Source: Anagrus nilaparvatae (taxonomy: Eukaryota; Arthropoda; Insecta; Hymenoptera; Mymaridae). Taken from it: DNA of 64,000 nt. The stretch lies in the NCBI GenBank assembly GCA_022575985.1, contig JAKSXM010000007.1, forward strand, positions 36,086,501-36,150,500, given 5' to 3'. Position numbers and translations under genes: made by a program. This document shows, one piece after another, positions 57,085 through 64,000 of this stretch (position 1 is the first letter of the stretch; each line of letters begins with the position of its first letter). Under the pieces are notes generated by a model. It was given only the letters and a program-made list of their open reading frames with translations. It did no database searches and was not told the origin of the DNA.

Positions 57085-58927
57085 TTTTTTTTTTTGGGAA
57101 ATATGAGAACCTTACATCAGCCATGGAGTGTTTGCGGGCCTTAAAGGGCGAGAGTCTGGGGCTCCACCCTTGCCCTTGATCAAGAGCACGAGACGTGCCA
57201 CCTTCTACTGCTTTGGGAACACTCCCGACACCAAGTACGCATTGAACATACTTAGCAGGATACCAGGGATTACTTTGACCGCTCTTTTGAGCACTTCCAC
57301 TGGTATCCCGTTCGGCCCTGGTGCCTTGCCATTTTTCATGGTTTTGATGGCCTTGACCATCTCGCCTTCACTGAACAGCGGCATTTCCTCCCTGGGTATC
57401 ACGACAACAGGGTTTTCCCGGATGGGCCTTTCAGGGAAGATAGCACCGACGATCCGTTCGTTTGCACCGCGTCCATCACGTTGTCAGACCCCCGGTTCAA
57501 CTTGCCCATTACGGCTTTGTAACCTAGACCCCAGGGGTCCTTGTTTACATCTTCGCGTAATGAACGCAGGATTGAGCCTTGCTTTGACGGATGGCCTTGG
57601 CCAGCAGGTGTTTGGCGTCCTTGTGTTCCTGAGAGAGCACAGCAGCCTCAGGTCTGTCTCGTGCTCTTTGCGCTCTTCGTCGCGTCCTGTGGCATTCCTT
57701 TCGGAGCTCAGCTATTTCGGCAGTCCACCAGTACACTGGTTATATCCCTTTCCAGGACCTTTGACGAGGCATCGAGGCATCACAAGCTCTACGTAATAGA
57801 GACGTTACTTTATTAACTACGATTTCAGCCTCACGGGGACTTGTAGCCCCTGCATGCCAAGCGGGGATCAACGCTGACTCGATTCAAAGATACTGAATCT
57901 GTCTTCATCCATCTTTGGAACGTTGCAACTAAGGGGGCGCCTCCTGTACGGAGGTCGTTGTGAGGTTCTTTCCAATACTCGGAAGGCGATGTAATTGTGA
58001 TTGCTACCATTATAGCCATCCATCACCCTCCAGTCACCTATTTTCCCCGACGCACAGTGTGGCAAAATTGACAAAAATCGCTCTTGGACTGAGTTTTTGA
58101 GCTATCGACTTGAAACCTGTTTTGAACGACTTTAAAATAAACCTGCTTTCGTGTCTCACTGCGGATTTTTTTAATTTTTTATTTTTAATTAGTCTATTTA
58201 CTAAAAATGAATTTTATGCGAGATTCTAAAATATGCAAAAATTATGATGTAATATTTTTTGACTTAAAAATGTTTTTTAATTTTTATAAATATAACGCAG
58301 GGTTAACACAAAAAAATATCCCGTTTGTTTTATAGTGCAAAAAAATGTAGAAAGTGCAAATTTTGATAAATGAATAGGTTGTGGTCGTGTAAATAAGCTA
58401 ATTAAAAATAAAAAATTAAAAAAATCCGCAGTGAGACACAAAAGCAGGCTTATTTTAAAGTCGTTCAAAACAGGTTTCAAGTCGATAGCTCAAAAACTTA
58501 GTCCAAGAGCGATTTTTGTCCATTTTGCCACACTGTGCGACGCAGCTTCTGTTGCGAAGGTTATGTCCGGGATAGAGGCACCCCATCCCACCCTTTCGTA
58601 GGTGGGCCTGTTGCCTCTATTTTGGACCAATAGTTTGCATCTAGTTGCCATTTCCAGCACCATTCGTCCCCTGGGGTTGGTCGTTGGCATGCCCCATTCC
58701 AAGGCCCTGGCGTTGAAGTCTCCAGCAGGGATGACCGTGTTCTCAATGCTGGCCAGCTTTGTAGCTGCCGTTCGGGGAGAGATAGCAACCTATATAAGTT
58801 GTCTCTCCTGACTTGGCCCAAAGTTTCAACTTTCTTTCCCGTTTGGGTAAGGGACGATTGAGCTCTGCCTCGCAGCCATATGGCGCAGCAGCCGGTATTT
58901 TGGAGAGCTAGTATTTGTGGTACATGT
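57085..58927 (-). mobile_element. R1-clade LINE copy 2, internally deleted and interrupted
   Basis: Poly(A) of 11 (T run 57085-57095), then a 3' end nearly identical to copy 1. After about 50 bp (near 57147) it jumps to sequence matching about 6541 of copy 1, a deletion of roughly 1.75 kb that removes most of the reverse transcriptase. It then follows copy 1 through the fingers region and endonuclease to about 58920. A 485-bp Transib-like element splits it at 58053-58537, and element B cuts it at 58928. Frameshifts and stops are frequent (for example TAG replacing the Trp codon in the KYWLSD motif). Confidence 0.88.
58053..58537. mobile_element. Transib-like non-autonomous element with RSS-like ends
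   Basis: 485 bp inserted in LINE copy 2. The target CGACG is duplicated (58048-58052 and 58538-58542), while LINE copy 1 has the site only once (GACGCAGC near 7451). The inverted ends are about 150 bp long and start CACAGTGTGGCAAAAT. Transib transposons make 5-bp GC-rich duplications and start CAC(A/T)(A/G)TG-like, and they share ancestry with RAG1. Each end also reads as heptamer CACAGTG, 11-bp spacer and ACAAAAATC, close to the vertebrate 12-RSS (spacer 12, nonamer ACAAAAACC). There is no coding capacity, so a transposase elsewhere must have moved it. Confidence 0.8.
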
Positions 58928-59553
58928 TGTTATGCAATAACTAACAAAAATAATAAATAATTAATAATAATTTATAAACAATTAATAATAAATAATAAAC
59001 TAAGATAATATTTATAAATAAAATATGTAAATACTATTTAAGCTTATTAATCAAATAGGAAATGTTTTAGATTAAGAAATAATAACATAAAATTAGGAAA
59101 TAATAATATAAATTAGGAAAATATAGTTTACTATTACGTAAACTATAACATAAAATTAAGTAATAATTAAGGAATTCACAAATAATAATATTTATATTTT
59201 GAATATTTAAAATAACTAAAATAAGGAATCATTAGTATATAAGAACATAAAAATTGTAAGACAGCAGTCAGTTTAAGATAAATCTCGCGACGTACACCTC
59301 AAACCGATTTTATAATAAATTTAAGTTTTATCTAAATTCTGTGTGTGTATTTATTTCAAGGCCTCCTTGTATCCAGTATGAGTAAGTACATATTTTCCAT
59401 TCTATAAAGTAAATGCTTATTCAGCAATCTTATATAAATCATTAACCTCAGTACAATAATAAATATGCTTGCGATACATTTTTAAAGTAGTAATACTATA
59501 TTCATTCATTAAAAATATTTAATAAATTATTCATGTTCAATATGAACATAACA
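58928..59553 (+). repeat. Element B 5' LTR
   Basis: 626 bp starting TGTTATGC and ending AACATAACA. A TATA-like TATATAAG near 59237 is followed by AGCAGTCAGTTT, containing the arthropod initiator TCAGTT, and by ATAATAAATTTAAG as a poly(A)-type signal. The 3' LTR is beyond the window, so the boundaries rest on the terminal inverted TGTTATG/CATAACA and the primer site. Confidence 0.75.
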
Positions 59554-59554
59554 T

Positions 59555-59605
59555 TGGTTCCTATACCGATTTTCTATATTATATACTAGAAAATTTGAAT
59601 CGAAC
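59555..59605 (+). promoter_or_regulatory. Split tRNA-Glu primer-binding site with hairpin (element B)
   Basis: Box 1 TGGTTCCTATACCG (59555-59568). Hairpin stem ATTTTCTA (59569-59576) pairs with TAGAAAAT (59587-59594) around a 10-nt loop. Box 2 GAATCGAAC (59597-59605). Same order and the same box 2 as in element A, although stem and loop sequences differ. Confidence 0.7.
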
Positions 59606-60613
59606 TAAAATTTTTTTTAATAACAGCCAGAAATCAAAATTTTTTTCTCTAAAGATAAATGTTACACAACCTTTTCTTATCTATAAAAAAAAAAACTATA
59701 ATGCATAACCACACAACACATATCCTGCATTTATTATTTTAATTCATCTCAATTCTTTGTGTATATACAACTTTTTTAAATAAAAATCCTAATTTTTTTT
59801 AGAAACAAATTTTACTTTAGCCTATTACTGATCAATCAAAATAATTAAATGTTTAAAATATCAAAAAAACAATTGCTAGAAATAAAATGGCAGATGAAAA
59901 ATATTGCCAAACTAACCCTAATTAAAATATATTTACTCTACATATTCATTTAAAAATTATTATTTTATTTCTTTTTATACAGGTAATTTTTTTTTTACAA
60001 TACAAAAATTATTAACGCATAATAAATTCTTTTAATAAAAACTACTTACTTAGCAAATTTTATATCCTTTCAATTCACCTTTTTTTTTAATCTATGGAAA
60101 AGGAATAAAATAACAAAAGACAAGACAAAATAAATAAACATTAATTCTTTTTCATTACAACAAATATATTATATTACCCCCGAAAAATTTCCCCTACATT
60201 CATACAAAATTTTACATATAATATTTATTTTTATATATACAAATTTAGCATTATTTTTTTAAATATTGCATATAAGTAATTATTTTATTATTTAATTTAA
60301 TATTATTTTTTTTTAATTATATCAATTATTTACATACTATATTAACAAAATTATTTTTCTTTTATTAATTATTTAATTTGCAGTATTGTAAATTTAAATT
60401 TAATGTAAACTCATCAATAAACATTTTTTTTTTATTTTCTCTTTCTCCTTCTTTTTTTTTTACCTCTTTTAAGTGGAAAGGAAATGAACATAAGGAAAAT
60501 AAAATAATAATCAACAATTTTTTTTTTAATAAAAATAATATATTCTGTAAACCCCCAAATTTACACATATAAAAACAAAAAAAAGCCCAACAATAAATCA
60601 ATCTACCAGCCTC
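59606..60613. other. Element B leader, AT-rich part
   Basis: Untranslated leader downstream of the primer site. It holds no convincing plus-strand gene. It includes the probable 3' end region of the antisense gene; AATAAA on the minus strand corresponds to 60433-60438. Confidence 0.5.
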
Positions 60614-61294
60614 CTACTCCAAGCGACGCCTCTTCGCTGGAGGAGCCCAATCTTCTACAGGCCCTAAAAATCGGACCAAGCCCGGTTCTGGCTCGTAGAA
60701 AAGCCTGCCCAAGAAGAGTCTCGTAGATAACCAATCTTGGGGATAATCTTCATCCCCGAAAAGGCGACTTAAATGTAGCCTGCGCCCCGACAGCTTCCTA
60801 CACTTCACACCTGCTTCGCCAGGAGCCGAAACCAGATCGGCCGACCCTTGATGAATTCGCCGCCAGCTGACTTCATTAACAACAAGCTGACACTGAAACA
60901 AATGATTTTTCAAATTTTTTATTAAAGATTAAAACTCTAATTTAATTTAAATTTAAATTAAAAAAAAATATATAATAATAAATAACAAGTTTAAACTCAC
61001 AATCCTCCGAGCGTCCCTCGATAAGTTCCAGAACGGATGATGACTTTCATCATCCCCACAACTACTTTCAAGGGCAGCATGAATCTGAAAAATAAAATTT
61101 TAAATATAATAAGAAAAGAAAATTAATTATTATATAAAGTCAAATCAATTATTTAAAAAAAAAAAGCAAATACAAATTAACCTTTTACTTACTTTAGGCA
61201 AAAACAAACTCATGTGTTTAACGACGTAATCGTTGTCCGGGTGGTTTATGAAACCGCAGTAACCAAGCTTTTTTACTTCTTTAGATCCACACAT
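60614..61294 (-). CDS. Antisense three-exon gene in the element B leader, family unknown
   Basis: Exons 61294-61193, 61084-61001 and 60892-60614 on the minus strand; all introns are phase 0 with GTAAGT and GTGAGT donors and TTTTTCAG and TGTTTCAG acceptors. The product is 154 residues: exon 1 starts MCGSKEVKKLGYCGFINHPD, exon 2 is acidic/His-rich (SSCGDDESHHPFW), and exon 3 contains RLFGDEDYPQDW and ends PPAKRRRLE, very like the c-Myc-type nuclear localisation signal. Exons are roughly half G+C while the rest of the element is about a quarter, suggesting capture. No known domain is recognised. It lies between the primer site and gag, transcribed against the element, so it could encode a regulator or be an unrelated nested gene. 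No stop or frameshift interrupts it. Confidence 0.65.
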
Positions 61295-61345
61295 CTTTTT
61301 TTCTTTTTTTCTTCTACTGTTGTCTTTTAATACTCTTAATAAAAC

Positions 61346-61382
61346 AACTGATAATTAACTTTTTTTTCGCGGTCAATTTATA
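61346..61382 (-). promoter_or_regulatory. TATA plus initiator for the antisense gene
   Basis: On the minus strand TATAAAT (61382-61376) precedes the arthropod initiator TCAGTT (61351-61346), with 33 nt from the first T of the TATA box to the initiator A at 61349. That gives a 5' UTR of about 55 nt before the ATG at 61294. Spacing fits a focused arthropod core promoter. AT-rich sequence makes TATA matches common, so the support comes from the pair and the position. Confidence 0.5.
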
Positions 61383-61543
61383 CAAAATTAAGTAGGCTAC
61401 CCCACGCATCAATTTTTTTTTTATGACAATTTTTTTTTAATGCATTTATTACACATATATATAAAATATACATATTCATATATATAAAAATAATTTTATA
61501 ATTTTCTTTTACTATTTTACTATTATTTTAAAATGAAATTGTT

Positions 61544-63439
61544 ATGTCGAAAGCCAATTCACAAGGCCCTATAACTAGATCAAAATCTCAACAATTAGCC
61601 ACAAATCAAAATTTAACAGATAATACCCAATCTTCTGGTTCTAAATTAAACAAAAGTATCCAATCAACAAAAGATTTTGTTAAAGGACTTTTAACCTCAA
61701 AAAATAAAAATACAACAATAACTGAAAAATCTGAAACTTCAAAAATTGACAAATCTCAAATATCCCTTCCAATAAATAATACATTCTCAAATAATATTGA
61801 ATTACAAGAACAAAATCCAAATATTTTCGAAAATAATAGCAATTTTACAACCTCTTCCCCAACAAATAAAACTTCAATTATATACAGCCCAATTTTAGAC
61901 AATACAACACCCATACTACCACAAAAAAGTTTAAACAGTGAACCCACTTTCGAAAGCGAACTATTAAATACCAGAGAGATACAAGTAAGACAAGATCTTT
62001 ACAACCTGGCAGAACAAAATCTAGCCAATTTAAACAGTTTAATAGAATACAATATTAACAACTTTAATAAACCAAATACAAATATGGCACAACAAACCAC
62101 AAACTTTGAATTAAAAATAGCATTAGACAGTATTCACAATTTCGATGGACAGACTCCTGACGTATTCACTTGGCTTAAGCAAATAGAAAGGGCCAAAAAT
62201 ACAACCCCGCGAGAATCATGGCCAATGCTCCTAAGATTATTACATTATAAAATTACCGGAAGTGCTTATGATACAATTTTAGGTATAAATTTTAAGTCCA
62301 TTTCTGAATTTACACATCACTTCGAAAGATTATTCAGTAAAAATATAGACTATCTCGATTTGTCAAATAAAATTGGAAATATATATCAATTTAAAGGTGA
62401 AACTGTCTTAAGTTACCAACTAAGATTAGAAGAATTACTAAGTAAAACAAAAAAAGCCTACGAGGCAAATATAGGAAATGCCCCCAACGCCGACGTTTTA
62501 ATAGAAACATTTAATGCACAAATTACCCAAATAGCGAAAAATAGATTTAAAAGAGGTCTTGTACCGGAAATAGAATGTAGATTAGGCTTAGAAACAGAAT
62601 TACTTACAATAGGTGAAATCGCTAAAAAAGCAGCAACAATTGAAGATTATCTAGAAAAATACAAAGAAATGAGACATGAAGTCCAACCTATACTTAAAAA
62701 CGAAACTAAAACTGAACTAATTAACACGATTAATCTAGAAAAATGCGAAAAATGTTTTTCTACCGACCACAAATTAGAAAATTGCCCAAAAACAGTTCAA
62801 GAAAAAGTTAATAATTTACAGCAACAAGTAGAAACTCTATGTTCAACAATAGAAAAAACAGTCCTATTTTTCCAAGATAAAAATAGCCAAAAACAAGTAA
62901 ACTCAGAAAATAGTCAAAAATTTTGCCAAAATCGCCCCAAAAGTTTTACACATAATACTAGCGAATGTAATAAAGGAAATTTTAAAAATAATTCAAATCA
63001 AAATAACCAAAGAAATTTTCAGTCCAATAATCAAAACAATAATTCAAGATATACCCAAAATAGACGTTATAACAATAACAACAATAATAATAATAGAAAT
63101 AATAATCAAAACTATAACCAAAACCGCTCATATAATAATAATAATAATCGTCAAAATTATAATAACCAAAATAACAATCAAAATAACTATCAAAGTAGAA
63201 ATAACGGGTATAGACCAAGAAACAATAATCAAAATTATCAAAGAGGCTGCACATATTGCGGCAACCCATATCACAACGTAAATAACTGTGCCCAATTTCA
63301 ACTTTCGCAAATTCAGGGAAACCGTTTACCAGCCCTTATGGGGTTACAGGGATCTGGTCAGGTACAAACCCCACAACAATTTTCGACTCAAGGACAGCAA
63401 CAACAAGCATTACCAATCAATTTCAACCTGACCCAATAA
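61544..63439 (+). CDS. gag: Element B Gag polyprotein
   Basis: 631 residues, intact. The N-terminal 180 residues are Ser/Asn/Thr-rich and probably disordered. A capsid-like region follows (about 190-380: FDGQTPDVFTWLKQIERA, then helical segments through RFKRGLVPEIECRLGLETEL). Two zinc knuckles are present: CEKCFSTDHKLENC near residue 400 and CTYCGNPYHNVNNC near 569. Between them is a long Asn/Gln/Arg/Tyr-rich stretch (about 470-565) with runs of up to eight Asn. The protein should assemble the particle and bind element RNA. The frame ends in TAA at 63437-63439, after a -1 frameshift signal at 63316. Start chosen at the first ATG of the frame. Confidence 0.88.
   Translation: MSKANSQGPITRSKSQQLATNQNLTDNTQSSGSKLNKSIQSTKDFVKGLLTSKNKNTTITEKSETSKIDKSQISLPINNTFSNNIELQEQNPNIFENNSNFTTSSPTNKTSIIYSPILDNTTPILPQKSLNSEPTFESELLNTREIQVRQDLYNLAEQNLANLNSLIEYNINNFNKPNTNMAQQTTNFELKIALDSIHNFDGQTPDVFTWLKQIERAKNTTPRESWPMLLRLLHYKITGSAYDTILGINFKSISEFTHHFERLFSKNIDYLDLSNKIGNIYQFKGETVLSYQLRLEELLSKTKKAYEANIGNAPNADVLIETFNAQITQIAKNRFKRGLVPEIECRLGLETELLTIGEIAKKAATIEDYLEKYKEMRHEVQPILKNETKTELINTINLEKCEKCFSTDHKLENCPKTVQEKVNNLQQQVETLCSTIEKTVLFFQDKNSQKQVNSENSQKFCQNRPKSFTHNTSECNKGNFKNNSNQNNQRNFQSNNQNNNSRYTQNRRYNNNNNNNNRNNNQNYNQNRSYNNNNNRQNYNNQNNNQNNYQSRNNGYRPRNNNQNYQRGCTYCGNPYHNVNNCAQFQLSQIQGNRLPALMGLQGSGQVQTPQQFSTQGQQQQALPINFNLTQ
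63316..63357 (+). promoter_or_regulatory. -1 ribosomal frameshift signal, gag to protease
   Basis: Slippery heptamer G-GGA-AAC (63316-63322) is in the correct phase of the gag frame, followed by a 6-nt spacer. A hairpin comes next: CCAG+CCCT (63329-63336) pairing with AGGG+CTGG (63348-63351 and 63354-63357, two-base bulge). The protease frame is open from 63286 to the window end and is -1 relative to gag. GGGAAAC is a known efficient slippery site in retroviral gag-pro junctions. Confidence 0.75.
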
Positions 63440-64000
63440 GAACCTACAATATTCTAACATTTAACTCAATTAACAAAATTCCTGTTTTAAAATTTTCGGA
63501 CCAAAAGGGGAATTTAAGATACTTACTTCTGGATACGGGCGCTAGTTTGTCTGTGATACATGAATCTTGCATCCCTACATTAAATATACCATACATAAAT
63601 AAAAATGAAATAGTAATAATCACAGGAATTTCAGACAAAACTATATCGACCATTGGAACTTACAATATCTCCCTATTTGAATTACCATGTAAATTTCACA
63701 TTGTACAAAACGACTTCGCTGTAAAATCAGTACACGGAATTTTAGGAAGTGATTTTCTGGACGAAAACAAAGTAAAAATTGATTATGAAAAGAAAACTAT
63801 AACTATGAAAAACAAAGAAATGCCCTTCTTTTATAAAAATGATATAGAACAAGAAATTTTAGATTCAAATTCATCAAATATTTCAAATATACAGGGAAAT
63901 GTGCACGTAAAAAATGCCAGCATTGGAAATTCTACATTCGCAGAAATTAAAGCTGCAGTTTGGCCAACCGCAGAAGAAATTAAAACTGATGTAGAACTAG
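63316..64000 (+). CDS. pol: Element B protease and start of Pol (partial)
   Basis: Read in the -1 frame from the slippery site; uninterrupted to the window edge. The retropepsin active site is LLDTGASLSVIH (Asp codon at 63532-63534). The second conserved region is HGILGSDFLDENKVKIDY, typical of the flap-distal ILG motif in Ty3/gypsy and errantivirus-type proteases. The reverse transcriptase should follow outside the window. No start codon is needed if it is made as a Gag-Pol frameshift product. Confidence 0.85.

Larger units (their letters stand above)
58928..64000 (+). mobile_element. Ty3/gypsy-like LTR retrotransposon (element B), 3' part beyond the window
   Basis: Layout: 5' LTR (58928-59553), split primer site, a 2-kb leader carrying an antisense spliced gene, gag (61544-63439), then an open protease-pol frame reached by -1 frameshifting. 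LTR ends TGTTATG...CATAACA and the primer-site design match element A. All coding parts seen are undamaged, so this copy may be recent. It sits inside LINE copy 2; ATGT at 58924-58927 is the expected left target duplication, and its partner lies outside the window. Confidence 0.88.

Noticed and set aside
57128..57796. 222-codon plus-strand ORF in LINE copy 2
   Set aside because: It is the antisense shadow of the LINE ORF2 reading; the minus strand carries the recognisable motifs.

Overview
This window looks like a piece of an AT-rich arthropod genome, most likely an insect and possibly a parasitoid hymenopteran, although the lineage is inference only. Nothing in it is a recognisable host housekeeping gene. 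Almost everything supportable is transposable-element or satellite sequence, much of it nested, which suggests heterochromatic or pericentromeric DNA. Short exons with GT-AG introns, non-LTR, LTR and Penelope-like retroelements, TIR transposons and long satellites show that it is eukaryotic.

Layout. 1-4697 and 11454-15390 form one satellite block. It is built from foldback modules of about 545 bp and 32-bp repeats carrying the perfect palindrome TTAGCAACGTTGCTAA. The block is split by a 6.8-kb R1-clade LINE on the minus strand (4698-11453), which has target-site duplications and an undamaged empty-site copy nearby. 16800-19503 is a broken Ty1/copia polyprotein with a probable 3' LTR start. 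20056-20346 is the Cys-rich tail of an integrase-like transposase. 21139-27482 is a dead 6.3-kb DNA transposon with about 95-bp terminal inverted repeats. It encloses an eight-exon pseudogene that joins a Mutator-like transposase domain to a DEDDh exonuclease. 27895-28050 is an orphan terminal exon. 29990-37110 holds successive 48-bp, 115-bp and 156-bp satellites, and the last of these forms a giant inverted repeat. 37570-41700 is a second giant inverted repeat. 43052-48087 is a non-autonomous LTR retrotransposon (element A) with LTRs that I read as identical. 48661-50740 holds further minisatellites, and 50924-51711 is a solo LTR. 54564-54732 is a long hairpin element, 55054-56254 a TTAA-flanked non-autonomous transposon, and 56341-56946 a Penelope-like GIY-YIG remnant. 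57085-58927 is a second, internally deleted copy of the same LINE. It is interrupted by a 485-bp Transib-like element (58053-58537) and cut at its upstream end by a Ty3/gypsy-like retrotransposon (element B, 58928 to beyond the window end).

How the parts work together. Element B is the most intact system. It has an LTR with a TATA box and initiator, a tRNA-Glu-like primer site, a 631-codon gag with two zinc knuckles, and a -1 frameshift signal (GGGAAAC, 6-nt spacer, hairpin) leading into an open protease frame. Its 2-kb leader also carries an antisense, three-exon gene with its own TATA/initiator and a basic nuclear-localisation-like tail; I recognise no family for it.

The strongest leads are: (1) that antisense spliced gene; (2) a primer-binding site in elements A and B that is split by a small hairpin into two boxes, both complementary to tRNA-Glu; (3) the Transib-like element, whose two ends read as heptamer CACAGTG, an 11-bp spacer and a nonamer-like ACAAAAATC, flanked by a CGACG duplication, close to a V(D)J recombination signal; and (4) the transposase-exonuclease pseudogene inside its TIRs.
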